From NCBI GenBank assembly GCA_049340005.1, contig JBMPIY010000003.1: a stretch of DNA of 64,000 nucleotides; one strand, given 5' to 3'. Shown one piece after another: positions 1-9,121 of the stretch. The notes beneath the pieces were generated by a model. The model was not told the origin of the DNA. It did no database searches and was given only the letters and a program-made list of their open reading frames with translations. Within the stretch, counting starts at the first letter, position 1. Every line of letters starts with the position of its first letter. The stretch is from CAXBDP01 sp963974465. Its GTDB lineage: Bacteria > Bacteroidota > Bacteroidia > Cytophagales > Cyclobacteriaceae. A program made the translations under genes and the position numbers.

Positions 1-371
1 CTTCCATTCTAATGGTTCTTTTAGGTTTTGCGGCAGGATTGGTAGTAGATATTTTTTATGATACACTAGGAATTCATGCTGCTGCATCTGTGTTGCTTGG
101 ATATGTGCGAGCAGGCTGGCTTCGTATTATAACTCCAGCGGGAGGTTACGAAACCGTAACCATTCCCAAAGTACAAGACACTGGCCTTTCGTGGTTTTTG
201 GCGTATGCTTTCCCATTGATTTTTGTACATCAATTGGCTATATTTTATCTTGAAGCAGGAGGTTTTACCTTTTGGTGGATCACGCTTAACAAGGTTTTTT
301 GGAGCACATTGCTCACAGGAACATTGGTAATTTTATTGCAATATCTATTTTTTAGTAAAAAGAAATTATAA
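1..371 (+). CDS. mreD: Rod shape-determining protein MreD (C-terminal part, cut by window edge)
   Basis: The frame is open to the left edge, so the visible ~122 residues are the C-terminal part of a longer membrane protein. It is very hydrophobic, with about four membrane segments and a basic end (FFSKKKL). The assignment rests on this topology and on position: the next genes, reached by a 1-base TAATG overlap, are PBP2 and RodA, the usual mreBCD-mrdA-rodA order. MreD is the inner-membrane scaffold of the elongasome, which guides lateral wall synthesis in rods. A GCGGGAGG octamer lies inside it (138-145). The family is poorly conserved in sequence, so context carries much of the call. Confidence 0.8.
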   Translation, partial: SILMVLLGFAAGLVVDIFYDTLGIHAAASVLLGYVRAGWLRIITPAGGYETVTIPKVQDTGLSWFLAYAFPLIFVHQLAIFYLEAGGFTFWWITLNKVFWSTLLTGTLVILLQYLFFSKKKL

Positions 372-2182
372 TGAATGATAATCGTAAATTCCTCATTCAA
401 GGATTCTTTGTCTTGGTTGGGCTTATATTTATTATTCGTCTGTTTATGCTTCAAGTAGTTGACAAAAACTATAAGGCAATGGCAGATAGTAACGTAATAC
501 AGCGGGTGGATGAATTCCCTTACCGTGGACTTATGTTCGATCGCAATGGCGAATTACTTGTCATTAATAATCCTGTTTTTGATTTAATGGTAACGCCCCT
601 TGAAGTAAATAAGCTTGATACTGCTTTCTTTTGCGAATTAGTAAAAATAGATCGTGAAACCTTCGACACCAAAATGAAGGAAGCGAAAGAATATTCACGT
701 TTGAAGCCCTCCGTTTTTATCAAACAGCTTCCTCTTGAAGAATTTGCTCGCATACAAGATTACTTGGTTGATTTTCCCGGCTTCTTTATCAATGCCCGTT
801 CGGTACGCTCCTATCCACATAATGTAATGTCACATGGACTTGGTTACTTGGCCGAAATCGACCGACAAAGATTGGATAGAGACACCACAAAATATTACAA
901 AAAGGCCGATTATGTAGGAATGAGCGGCCTAGAATATAGCTATGAAGATGTGCTGCGAGGTAAGCGCGGAGTCAAATTCAAATTGGTAAACGTGCGTGGA
1001 GTTGACAAAGGCTCATTCAAGCAAGGTGAATTTGATACACTTCCATTTCCAGGTGATAATATTCAAACCACTTTAGACCTCGAATTACAAGTCTATGCAG
1101 AAAAGCTAATGGAGGGAAAAATTGGTAGCATTGTAGCCTTGGAACCAGGAACAGGAGAAATCCTCTCGATGGTATCCGCTCCTACTTATGATCCAAATTT
1201 GCTTTCTGGCAGAGCATTCGGCAATAATTATATGGATCTCTTAAATGATTCATTAAAGCCATTATTCAATAGACCTATTATGGCGGATGTCTATCCTCCG
1301 GGCTCAATTTTCAAAATGTTTCAAGGGCTTGTAGCCATGGAAGAAGGAGTGATAACTCCAGACACTAGAATATTTTGCAATAGAGGAATCATCGCCTGCC
1401 ATGGCTCTCATACCAATGAAGATTTAGCAGGTGCAATCAAGCATTCCTGCAATCCCTATTTCCATCAAGTATTCCGCCTGATTGTAAACCAAAATGAATC
1501 TAGCAATACCTACAAGGACACAGAAATTGGTCTTGAAAAATGGAGAAACCATATGCTAAGTTTTGGTCTTGGTCAGCCATTGGGTGTGGATTTGCCAAAT
1601 GAAAAAGCGGGAAGGTTGCCTGGCCCAGGATTATACAATCGAATTTATGGTGAAGGCCGTTGGAGATTTTCTACCATTTACTCGCTTAGTATCGGCCAAG
1701 GTGAGTTAGGCGTATCTCCAATGCAAATGGCAAATTTGGCAGCTATATTAGCCAATAGAGGTTATTACTACACCCCGCACATGGTAAAAGGCATCGGAGA
1801 GGATAATTTTGTGCCTGAAGAATTTACCACACCACATTACACAACTGTGAGCGCAGAGCATTACGAAACGGTAATCGACGCAATGTGGCGAGTTGTCAAT
1901 GAGGATGGTGGAACAGGTTTTCGTGCACGAATTGAAGGTGTAGAAGTTTGCGGCAAAACAGGAACAAGCCAAAACCCAAGAGGAGAGGATCACTCAGTTT
2001 TTATCGCCTTTGCACCAAGAGAAAATCCAAAAATTGCTGTATCGGTATATGTAGAAAATTCCGGGCAAGGAGCAAGAGCTGCCGCCTCGATTGCTGGCTT
2101 AGTGATTGAAAAATATCTCAAAAGAGAAGTCACTAGAAAGAATATAGAAGAGTACGCATTGGCAAATCATTTTATCTATTGA
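371..2182 (+). CDS. mrdA: Penicillin-binding protein 2 (peptidoglycan transpeptidase)
   Basis: A 603-residue class B PBP with one N-terminal membrane anchor (about residues 8-27), a dimerisation/pedestal region and a C-terminal transpeptidase domain. All three active-site motifs are present: SxxK as SIFK (Ser312), SxN as SCN (about 359) and KTG (about 529, CGKTGTS). It cross-links peptidoglycan during lateral wall elongation, working with the RodA glycosyltransferase encoded directly downstream. The start overlaps the mreD stop (TAATG), which implies translational coupling. Length is typical for PBP2. Confidence 0.95.
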   Translation: MNDNRKFLIQGFFVLVGLIFIIRLFMLQVVDKNYKAMADSNVIQRVDEFPYRGLMFDRNGELLVINNPVFDLMVTPLEVNKLDTAFFCELVKIDRETFDTKMKEAKEYSRLKPSVFIKQLPLEEFARIQDYLVDFPGFFINARSVRSYPHNVMSHGLGYLAEIDRQRLDRDTTKYYKKADYVGMSGLEYSYEDVLRGKRGVKFKLVNVRGVDKGSFKQGEFDTLPFPGDNIQTTLDLELQVYAEKLMEGKIGSIVALEPGTGEILSMVSAPTYDPNLLSGRAFGNNYMDLLNDSLKPLFNRPIMADVYPPGSIFKMFQGLVAMEEGVITPDTRIFCNRGIIACHGSHTNEDLAGAIKHSCNPYFHQVFRLIVNQNESSNTYKDTEIGLEKWRNHMLSFGLGQPLGVDLPNEKAGRLPGPGLYNRIYGEGRWRFSTIYSLSIGQGELGVSPMQMANLAAILANRGYYYTPHMVKGIGEDNFVPEEFTTPHYTTVSAEHYETVIDAMWRVVNEDGGTGFRARIEGVEVCGKTGTSQNPRGEDHSVFIAFAPRENPKIAVSVYVENSGQGARAAASIAGLVIEKYLKREVTRKNIEEYALANHFIY

Positions 2183-2183
2183 G

Positions 2184-3458
2184 TTGAGACGGGAAGCAAA
2201 AATAACAGGCAAAATAGATTGGCTCATAATATTCATTTATGCTGCATTGGTAATGATGGGCTGGCTAAATATCTATGCCGCAGTGTACGATCCAGAAAAT
2301 TTCAAAAGTATTTTTGACTTAGAAACTGACTCAGGAAAGCAACTTCTTTGGATTGGGACTTCCGTAATTTTGATCATTTTTATTATGGTGATGGATTTCC
2401 GCTTTTGGGACTCCTTCTCTATTATATTGTATGGTGCTATAATACTTATGCTCCTTGGGGTACTCATATTTGGGCGGGAGGTTAATGGCGCCAAAGCATG
2501 GTTCGAAGTAGGGAGTTTTAGATTACAACCTGCGGAGTTCTCAAAGTTTATCACGGCATTAGTTTTAGCCCGATTCCTGCAGCGATCAGATAAAAAAGTG
2601 GGTGAGTTTAAGAACTTGTCCATTATTGCCATGATTATTGGTGCTCCACTGTTTCTAATTTTCCTACAACCCGATCCTGGTACCGCCTTGGTTTTTGCTG
2701 CCTTTTTTATCGTATTATATAGAGAAGGACTTACTCCAGTTCCGTTTATTTTGGGATTATCTAGCGGCGTACTATTTATTCTCACGCTGATTGTTCCACA
2801 AATTTATATGGTCATTGGTGCCATCATTTTGGCGATAATTGTAATTTCGCTTGGACAAAAATCTTGGCAGAGATTCATAGGAGTCATTGGCACTTTGGCT
2901 TTTGTATTGATCATCATATTTAGTGTGGATTACTTGATGAACGAATCCACTATCCTTAAACCTCACCACAAAAACCGGGTAATGGTACTGGTAGATCCAA
3001 ATATCGACCCCCTAGGAGTAGGCTGGAATGTGACGCAATCGAAAATCGCTATTGGATCAGGTGGCTTCTTTGGCAAAGGATTCCTAGATGGTACACAAAC
3101 CAAGTTCAACTTTGTGCCTGCACAAAGTACCGATTTTATCTTTTGCACCATTGGAGAAGAGCATGGTTGGTTTGGTAGCTTTGTTTTGGTGGGCTTATTC
3201 ATCACTCTATTACTTCGAGTAGTATATATTGCCGAGCGACAAAAATCCCGATTTGCTAGAATTTACGGCTATTCCGTAGCCTCTATTCTATTTATGCACT
3301 TTGCGCTCAATATCGCCATGACCATTGGCTTATTCCCAGTTATCGGGATTCCTTTACCCTTCTTTAGCTATGGAGGTTCATCGCTTTGGGCATTCACCAT
3401 TTTGCTTTTCCTTCTTATTAAAATAGATTCGCATCGACTAGATGTATTTGGAAGATGA
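2184..3458 (+). CDS. rodA: RodA, SEDS-family peptidoglycan glycosyltransferase
   Basis: A 424-residue polytopic membrane protein with about ten membrane segments, in the position expected after mrdA. SEDS features are visible: a GREVNGAKAW segment near residue 100, a LQPAEFSK segment, PDPGTA, and the C-terminal GIPLPFFSYGGSS signature (about residues 387-399). SEDS proteins polymerise lipid II, and RodA pairs with PBP2. The frame opens with TTG at 2184, one base after the mrdA stop, and no nearby ATG is better placed; the start is therefore TTG or uncertain. A GCGGGAGG octamer at 2474 is read here as codons of G-R-E-V. Confidence 0.93.
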   Translation: MRREAKITGKIDWLIIFIYAALVMMGWLNIYAAVYDPENFKSIFDLETDSGKQLLWIGTSVILIIFIMVMDFRFWDSFSIILYGAIILMLLGVLIFGREVNGAKAWFEVGSFRLQPAEFSKFITALVLARFLQRSDKKVGEFKNLSIIAMIIGAPLFLIFLQPDPGTALVFAAFFIVLYREGLTPVPFILGLSSGVLFILTLIVPQIYMVIGAIILAIIVISLGQKSWQRFIGVIGTLAFVLIIIFSVDYLMNESTILKPHHKNRVMVLVDPNIDPLGVGWNVTQSKIAIGSGGFFGKGFLDGTQTKFNFVPAQSTDFIFCTIGEEHGWFGSFVLVGLFITLLLRVVYIAERQKSRFARIYGYSVASILFMHFALNIAMTIGLFPVIGIPLPFFSYGGSSLWAFTILLFLLIKIDSHRLDVFGR

Positions 3459-3700
3459 GCCAAAACTATACTTTGCAGCAACTTGCACTGCGCAATGGGC
3501 AAGATCGAGAAGAAGTATGGGTTGCTTATCAGGGTGTGATTTATGATGTTTCATTCTCGCGACTTTGGCGCAATGGCAAACATTATGAACATTGGGCAGG
3601 GCAGGATTTAACAATCGAACTCAAAGATGCGCCGCATACGCAAAAGGTATTTGAGCGATGTAGCATTGTAGGAAAATTAATTGAAGAGAAAAAAGGATGA
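3455..3700 (+). CDS. Small cytochrome b5-like heme/steroid-binding domain protein
   Basis: An 81-residue soluble protein that overlaps the rodA stop by 4 bases (ATGA) and the next start by 4 bases. It matches the short predicted heme/steroid-binding family: a VAYQGVIYDVS strand, then GKHYEHWAGQDLT and DAPHTQKVFER...IVGKL, with two histidines in the positions expected for heme contacts. Function is unknown; the family is often called by domain only. Its place inside an elongasome/recycling operon is notable. Heme binding is inferred from family and not shown by the sequence alone. Confidence 0.8.
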   Translation: MSQNYTLQQLALRNGQDREEVWVAYQGVIYDVSFSRLWRNGKHYEHWAGQDLTIELKDAPHTQKVFERCSIVGKLIEEKKG

Positions 3701-4545
3701 TTTTAATTGCAGATAGCGGCTCTACCAAAACTGATTGGCGACTAATTGACGATAATGGCCAAATTAGCCAAAATACTTCCAAGGGTTTGAATCCCTATTT
3801 TTGGACTGATGAAGAAATGGAAGTTGAAATCAGTGCATCCTTAGCTGGGTGGACAAATGAAGCTATCCAGAAAATCTACTTTTATGGAGCTGGACTAGGT
3901 AGCGAAGAACAACGCTTAAGAGTGAAAAATGTCCTTGAGCGAGTTTTTCCAAATTGCAAATCTTTTGCATGTGACCACGATTTGCTTGGCGCAGCAAGAG
4001 GCGCAAGTGGTCGTAACGCTGGTATAGTTTGTATCATCGGTACTGGCGCAAATGCTTGCCTGTACAATGGTGAATCGATTGACAAAGAAGCTGTATCTCC
4101 TGGCTATATTTTAGGAGATGAAGGTAGCGGCTCATGGTTTGGTAAAATGCTGATCCAAGCCTACCTGCGCAATGAAATGCCGGCAACAGAAATGCAAGCA
4201 TTCAAAAGTACCTACACATTTTCTGATGCAGAAATTCTATCTAAAATCTACTCCCAAGCTCGTCCAAATCAGTTCCTGGCTAGTTTTATGCCATTCTTAC
4301 TGGAGAGAAAAAACCAAGCTTGGATCTATCAATTCTTGGCAAATGGCTTCTCCCAATTTATAGAGAAGTACGTGCAACCACTGGAAGCATCACCTAACCT
4401 CCCGCTTCATTTTGTAGGTGGGGTGGCTTGGAGTTGTCAAGAGATTTTAACTGACCTTCTTCGGAAAAAAGGCCTTTCCACTGGTCGCTTTTTACAAAGT
4501 CCAATTGCTGGCCTCAGCCTTTATCATCAAGAAGAATTACTATGA
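3697..4545 (+). CDS. N-acetylglucosamine kinase (BadF/BadG family ATPase)
   Basis: A 282-residue ASKHA-fold kinase. The N-terminal phosphate loop reads ADSGSTKTDW (residues 5-14), a second ATP-binding segment IGTGANACL begins near residue 113, and GDEGSGSWFG (about 141-150) follows. It probably phosphorylates GlcNAc, or a related amino sugar, released during wall turnover. It overlaps both neighbours by 4 bases; the next gene is murQ, which makes GlcNAc-6-phosphate from MurNAc-6-phosphate, so a recycling role is likely. A role on MurNAc itself is possible but not resolvable by eye. Confidence 0.85.
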   Translation: MILIADSGSTKTDWRLIDDNGQISQNTSKGLNPYFWTDEEMEVEISASLAGWTNEAIQKIYFYGAGLGSEEQRLRVKNVLERVFPNCKSFACDHDLLGAARGASGRNAGIVCIIGTGANACLYNGESIDKEAVSPGYILGDEGSGSWFGKMLIQAYLRNEMPATEMQAFKSTYTFSDAEILSKIYSQARPNQFLASFMPFLLERKNQAWIYQFLANGFSQFIEKYVQPLEASPNLPLHFVGGVAWSCQEILTDLLRKKGLSTGRFLQSPIAGLSLYHQEELL

Positions 4546-5354
4546 AAAGCATCACTGAATCGGATTCTATTTATACAGATTTAGAAAAAAAATCTGTAGC
4601 AGAACTATTGAGAGGCATAAATGAAGAAGATAAAAAAGTGCCTTTGGCGGTAGAAAAAGTAATTCCACAAATCAGCTTATTGATAGAGAAGATTGTAGAA
4701 AAGATGAAATTGGGCGGGCGACTATTCTACATTGGCGCAGGAACAAGCGGGAGGTTGGGTGTAGTAGATGCTTCTGAATGTCCGCCAACTTATGGAGTGC
4801 CTCATGACTTAGTTGTAGGATTAATTGCGGGAGGAGATGTGGCAATTCGCAAATCTGTAGAACATGCGGAAGACGACACTGAGCAAGGCTGGAAAGATTT
4901 GCAATCGCATGACTTTGGGAAAAACGACTGCCTTGTAGGAATCGCTGCCTCTGGTCGCACTCCATATGTTATTGGTGCTGTGCAGAAAGCTCGCGAGAAT
5001 GGAAGTGTAACCGGTTGTATTACCTGCAATAGTGGCTCAGCATTAGCAGCAGCAGCGGAATTCCCCATCGAGGTAATTGTTGGGCCCGAGTTTGTAACCG
5101 GCAGCACAAGGATGAAAAGTGGAACTGCGCAAAAGTTGGTGCTCAATATGATCTCCACCGCCACGATGATTCAACTTGGCAGGGTAAAAGGAAACAAAAT
5201 GGTGGACATGCAGCTTAGTAATGAAAAATTGAAAAATAGAGGATTGGAAATGCTAATGGCAGAAACTGGTTTAGATGCGATGGAAGCGAAAAAACTCCTA
5301 AACACACACGGCTCTGTTCGCAAAGCAATGGATGCTTTTCAGAATAATGCATGA
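4542..5354 (+). CDS. murQ: N-acetylmuramic acid 6-phosphate etherase MurQ
   Basis: A 270-residue SIS-domain lyase that removes the D-lactyl ether of MurNAc-6-phosphate to give GlcNAc-6-phosphate during peptidoglycan recycling. Visible motifs are the sugar-phosphate loop GAGTSGRLG (about 65-73), the catalytic-Glu segment DASECPPTYG just after it, AASGRTPYV, and TGSTRMKSGTAQK. The length fits the shorter Bacteroidota form. The ATGA overlap with the kinase gene upstream indicates one operon. Two GCGGGAGG octamers (4747 and 4827) fall within it in different codon frames. Confidence 0.95.
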   Translation: MKSITESDSIYTDLEKKSVAELLRGINEEDKKVPLAVEKVIPQISLLIEKIVEKMKLGGRLFYIGAGTSGRLGVVDASECPPTYGVPHDLVVGLIAGGDVAIRKSVEHAEDDTEQGWKDLQSHDFGKNDCLVGIAASGRTPYVIGAVQKARENGSVTGCITCNSGSALAAAAEFPIEVIVGPEFVTGSTRMKSGTAQKLVLNMISTATMIQLGRVKGNKMVDMQLSNEKLKNRGLEMLMAETGLDAMEAKKLLNTHGSVRKAMDAFQNNA

Positions 5355-5913
5355 AATTGAACCATATTATCGCTGGCTAGAATTTTATCATCCCTATCAG
5401 GATGAGCAGTCGCCTTACTATGGCGAGCCAGAAGATAAAATATACTTTACCTCCGCTGTTTATAATTACCTGATCCATCCCGACTGGGATTCATTTGGTT
5501 CAGAAACGCTCTACATCAAAATCCTTTACGCCAATTACGGCAATGGCTATATGATTTTAGAAATGATAGGAGAGTGGAACGATGCCTTACACAATGATAT
5601 CATGTACCTGAAAAGGGAAATTATTGATCATTTTGTCCCATTAGGCATCAATAAATTTATTCTAGTTGGTGAGAGTGTATTCAACTATCACGGAGATGAG
5701 GATGACTACTACGAAGAATGGTACAACGACGTAGAAGATGGCTGGATAGTGGCAATAGGATTTCAAGATTATATTTACAAGGAATGGGAGCGCTTCCATT
5801 TAGATTATTACATCCATTATGGAGGCACATTGGAGATTGAGAATTGGCGCACCTTAAAGCCGAACCTGCTTTGCGAATTGGTGGATAAATTGATTATTCG
5901 TCGTTTGAATTAA
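5347..5913 (+). CDS. Hypothetical protein, acidic and tyrosine-rich
   Basis: An unrecognised protein of 188 residues when started at the ATG at 5347, which overlaps the murQ stop by 8 bases; an ATG at 5332 would add five residues. It has no signal peptide or membrane segment, is rich in Tyr, Trp, Asp and Glu (for example DEDDYYEEWYNDVEDGW), and looks like a small folded cytoplasmic protein. It is the last gene of the cell-wall operon. I see no motif that suggests an activity. The next gene converges 15 bases downstream. Confidence 0.75.
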   Translation: MHEIEPYYRWLEFYHPYQDEQSPYYGEPEDKIYFTSAVYNYLIHPDWDSFGSETLYIKILYANYGNGYMILEMIGEWNDALHNDIMYLKREIIDHFVPLGINKFILVGESVFNYHGDEDDYYEEWYNDVEDGWIVAIGFQDYIYKEWERFHLDYYIHYGGTLEIENWRTLKPNLLCELVDKLIIRRLN

Positions 5914-5928
5914 GGAATAGGAAAGCAT

Positions 5929-6534
5929 CTAATCCACCTTAATCACCTCTGGAATAAGGTATTTTCTGCCATTGCTCAAGTTGAGGCAAAGCGCTCTGGT
6001 TCTTCTGCTTGCTTCCTTTTTGTAGGGTGTTCCTCTAAAGTGAAAGTCCTCTCCCGGAAGTACCTCATACAGAAATTTACCTCCCGCATTTTCATCAAAT
6101 TTCATCAAGGCATGGAGCATCCTTGGATCTGCGCCGGTAGATGCTTTCGGATTTCGCATATGCAATTTCAACACTCGTAATAGGTCGGCTGGAAAAACCG
6201 CTTCATTCATCACCGGCTCCATCAAATGCTGAAAACTCCTTTTCCACTGTATACCATGTGGACTTACCGTATTGCCAAATGCCGCATACACTCGCCAATG
6301 CGCAATTTCATGCACATAGGTAATCAAAAATTGAAATGGGTTTAATCCCTCATTTACAGATATTTGTGGTATTCTATCTCGGCTATCTATGCGGAAATCC
6401 CCCCATTTGGTTTTGCGATTGCTAGCTACCTTAAAATAAAAAGGAGCCTCTTTCCAAAGATTAAAACTGTAATCCAATGCCGCCTGTGGTACTCGATTTT
6501 CTAGTCTTTTTCTTATTCGAAGCTCCTGATTCAA
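5929..6534 (-). CDS. SprT-like zinc metalloprotease-fold protein
   Basis: 201 residues with the gluzincin signature HEIAH in ITYVHEIAHWRVY (about residues 73-77) and a third possible ligand in SPHGIQWKR, the pattern of the SprT/Spartan family. The C-terminal part (from about 130) is basic and lacks an obvious four-cysteine ribbon. It is last in the era-der operon, six bases after der. Spartan relatives cleave DNA-protein cross-links in eukaryotes; the role of the bacterial forms is not established, so only the fold is claimed. Confidence 0.8.
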   Translation of the reverse strand: MNQELRIRKRLENRVPQAALDYSFNLWKEAPFYFKVASNRKTKWGDFRIDSRDRIPQISVNEGLNPFQFLITYVHEIAHWRVYAAFGNTVSPHGIQWKRSFQHLMEPVMNEAVFPADLLRVLKLHMRNPKASTGADPRMLHALMKFDENAGGKFLYEVLPGEDFHFRGTPYKKEASRRTRALCLNLSNGRKYLIPEVIKVD

Positions 6535-6540
6535 TGTGTC

Positions 6541-7848
6541 TTATTTTTGTCTGAAAACTAATGCAAGTGGTACACCTTTCAAGTCAAAATGATCTCTCAA
6601 CCTATTTTCAAGGTAACGCTCATAAGGCTCTTTGATGTATTGCGGTAAGTTACAGAAAAATGCAAAAGTTGGTGACTTTGTGGGCAACTGAGTGATGTAT
6701 TTTATACGAATATATTTTCCTTTATAAGCGGGAGGTGGATATCGCTCAATCTCCTTCAGCATTACTTCATTCAGTTTGGATGTAGGTATTTTGGTAGATT
6801 TATTTTTATAAACCTCCGCTACTAATTCCACTGCTTGGAATATACGCTGCTTGGTAAGTACTGAAGTGAAAATAACAGGAATATAAGCGTATATGCCCAA
6901 TTTATCCATTATTTCCTTTTTCATGTTATCCATGGTTTTATGGTCTTTTTCCACCAAATCCCACTTATTCACCATTAATACAATACCTCTACGATGCTTG
7001 ATTACCTGCTGTATAATGGTAAGATCTTGCGCCTCGATGCCTACAGAGCCATCAATCATCACAATACATACATCCGCACTTTCCATGGCTTTCATAGATC
7101 GTAGCACAGAGTAAAACTCAATATCTTCCTTTACCTTTTTCTTCTTACGAATACCGGCAGTATCCACAAGGATAAAATCCTGTCCGAATAGCTTATACCT
7201 ACTTTCGATGGAATCGCGGGTGGTTCCTGCTAAGTCGGTAACGATGCTGCGCTCTTTACCCAATAGGGCATTCAAAAAAGAAGATTTACCTACATTTGGC
7301 TTACCCAAAACGGCAATCCTCGGAATGCCTTCTTCAGGATCTTCAATGCCATCATCTTCGAAATGCTTCACAGCTTCATCAAGTAATTCACCCGTACCAC
7401 TTCCACTTATAGAAGCAATTGGAAAAACATCACCGATATTGAGCCCATAAAATTCGCCAATCATGTGCAAGCGCTCCGTATTATCAGTTTTGTTCGCTGC
7501 AATCAAAATTGGCTTTTTGGTGCCACGCAACTCATTGGCAAATTCTTGGTCAAGGCCTGTTAAGCCTTCAAAAGTATCTACTACAAACACAATAACATTG
7601 GCTTCTTCTATTGCCAATTTCACTTGCTTGCGGATTTCCTCTTCAAATATATCGTCAGAGCCACTTACATATCCACCTGTGTCAATCACGGTAAAGTGCT
7701 TACCATTCCATTCGCCATAGCCATAGTGACGATCTCTCGTTACACCAGCTTGGTTGTCCATAATGGCTTTCCGCTCTTCTACTAGTCTGTTAAATAGGGT
7801 GGATTTACCTACGTTGGGTCTGCCAACGATTGCAATTACATTTGCCAT
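6541..7848 (-). CDS. der: Ribosome-biogenesis GTPase Der (EngA)
   Basis: 435 residues with two tandem G domains and a C-terminal KH-like domain, the hallmark of Der. The first P-loop is GRPNVGKS (8-15) with DTGG and NKTD; the second is GKPNVGKS (about 182) with DTAG and NKWD. The KH-like part begins near residue 350. Der helps 50S subunit maturation. It lies 11 bases after era in the same direction, so two ribosome-assembly GTPases are co-transcribed. Length is standard. Confidence 0.96.
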   Translation of the reverse strand: MANVIAIVGRPNVGKSTLFNRLVEERKAIMDNQAGVTRDRHYGYGEWNGKHFTVIDTGGYVSGSDDIFEEEIRKQVKLAIEEANVIVFVVDTFEGLTGLDQEFANELRGTKKPILIAANKTDNTERLHMIGEFYGLNIGDVFPIASISGSGTGELLDEAVKHFEDDGIEDPEEGIPRIAVLGKPNVGKSSFLNALLGKERSIVTDLAGTTRDSIESRYKLFGQDFILVDTAGIRKKKKVKEDIEFYSVLRSMKAMESADVCIVMIDGSVGIEAQDLTIIQQVIKHRRGIVLMVNKWDLVEKDHKTMDNMKKEIMDKLGIYAYIPVIFTSVLTKQRIFQAVELVAEVYKNKSTKIPTSKLNEVMLKEIERYPPPAYKGKYIRIKYITQLPTKSPTFAFFCNLPQYIKEPYERYLENRLRDHFDLKGVPLALVFRQK

Positions 7849-7859
7849 AATTCTAAATT

Positions 7860-8747
7860 TTATTGATAACCAAATCTCTTTAGTTGGTTATCATTCTTTC
7901 TCCAGTCGGGTTCTACCCGTACATATTGCTCCAAATACACTTTTTTACCAAAAAATGCTTCCATTTCGAGGCGAGCTTCCGTTCCTGTCTTTTTCAAGGC
8001 AGATCCTTTGTCACCAATCAAAATGGCTCTTTGGGTCCTTCTTTCCACATATATTTCGGCCAATATGCGGATAATAGTTTCTTCCTCTTTGAAAGAAGTA
8101 ATTACAACTTCACAGCTATAAGGTACTTCTTTTTTATAATTCAAAAATATCTTCTCTCTTAAGATTTCCGCTGCAAAGAATCGCTCTGTTTTATCCGTGA
8201 GTTCATCCTTGGGGAAATAGGCTGGGTGCTCTGGCAGTAATTCCAGCAGGGTTTCATACACAGTATCCACATTTGCTTTGAGCATAGCTGATACTGGGAT
8301 GATTTTATGCGGATTCAATTTCTCCTGAAATTTCTCAATCAATTCATTTACACGATTGTCTTTATCGAGATCAATTTTATTGATCACCACAATGATCGGC
8401 ACTCCAGTAGCTTTAATGGATTCTAGAATTTGCTCTTCAGGTTCAGTTTCGTAAAGATCGGCTACATATAGAATGATATCGGCATCTTCCAATGCTTCGT
8501 ACACGTATCCCAACATCGATTTTTGCAAACTGTACTTAGGATCAAGGATACCAGGAGTGTCCGAATAAACGATTTGAAAGTCATCACCGCCAATAATACC
8601 CATAATCCGATGGCGGGTGGTTTGTGCTTTGCTGCTGATAATGGAAAGCCTTTCACCTACCAGACTATTCATCAGGGTAGATTTGCCCACATTGGGATAA
8701 CCAATAATGGAAACAAAGCCTGCTTTATGTGATTTTGTCTCAGTCAT
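7860..8747 (-). CDS. era: GTPase Era
   Basis: 295 residues: an N-terminal G domain (P-loop GYPNVGKS, DTPG, NKID) and a C-terminal KH RNA-binding domain (about 210-295) containing the GxxGxxxK-type segment ILIGDKGSALKKTG. Era binds the 3' end of 16S rRNA and acts in 30S assembly. It is the first gene of the era-der-sprT operon and is divergent from the initiator tRNA gene. A Bacteroidota -7 box (TATCTTTG, minus strand) lies 15 bases upstream of the ATG. Confidence 0.96.
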   Translation of the reverse strand: MTETKSHKAGFVSIIGYPNVGKSTLMNSLVGERLSIISSKAQTTRHRIMGIIGGDDFQIVYSDTPGILDPKYSLQKSMLGYVYEALEDADIILYVADLYETEPEEQILESIKATGVPIIVVINKIDLDKDNRVNELIEKFQEKLNPHKIIPVSAMLKANVDTVYETLLELLPEHPAYFPKDELTDKTERFFAAEILREKIFLNYKKEVPYSCEVVITSFKEEETIIRILAEIYVERRTQRAILIGDKGSALKKTGTEARLEMEAFFGKKVYLEQYVRVEPDWRKNDNQLKRFGYQ

Positions 8748-8761
8748 AATTAAATTTCATG

Positions 8762-8769
8762 CAAAGATA
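8762..8769 (-). promoter_or_regulatory. Probable -7 box of the era operon promoter
   Basis: On the minus strand the bases read TATCTTTG, matching the Bacteroidota -7 consensus TAnnTTTG, just upstream of era. No clear TTG is found 19 bases further upstream, so only this half of the promoter is supported. It lies back to back with the tRNA promoter. Confidence 0.4.
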
Positions 8770-8770
8770 C

Positions 8771-8800
8771 TTGATTTTAAATTCTAATCCCTTACCTTTG
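8771..8800 (+). promoter_or_regulatory. Bacteroidota-type promoter of the initiator tRNA gene
   Basis: TTG at 8771-8773 and TACCTTTG at 8793-8800 are separated by exactly 19 bases, the TTG-N19-TAnnTTTG arrangement of the main Bacteroidota sigma factor. The predicted start of transcription falls a few bases later, about 12 bases before the mature tRNA 5' end. Confidence 0.75.
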
Positions 8801-8818
8801 TCATCCTTTAAGACACAT

Positions 8819-8891
<73 letters not shown>

Positions 8892-8894
8892 CTA

Positions 8895-8933
8895 AAAACC
8901 CTCTTTACACAACGTAGAGAGGGTTTTTCTTTT
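8895..8933 (+). terminator. Intrinsic terminator of the initiator tRNA gene
   Basis: The stem AAAACCCTCT/AGAGGGTTTT with a 13-base loop is followed by a T-rich run (TTTTTCTTTTTT). It begins four bases after the tRNA. Confidence 0.85.
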
Positions 8934-9121
8934 TTAGGTCGTCGGATTCGGGGATAGTTTGAGTTTTTTTTCATTAAAAAGTGGATGATCAAGCTTTCAA
9001 GAAATTGGGAAGCTTCCTTTGTGGACAAACATTTTGCAGCTTGCTTCCATTTGTCAAATAGCAGGCTTACAATTTAAGGTAATTGTGTTATTTTTCAGTT
9101 TCAAGAGATCAGATTAAATTT

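Noticed and set aside
2273..2785. 170-codon minus-strand open frame inside rodA
   Set aside because: Antisense to strongly conserved SEDS sequence; low-complexity composition typical of a shadow frame.
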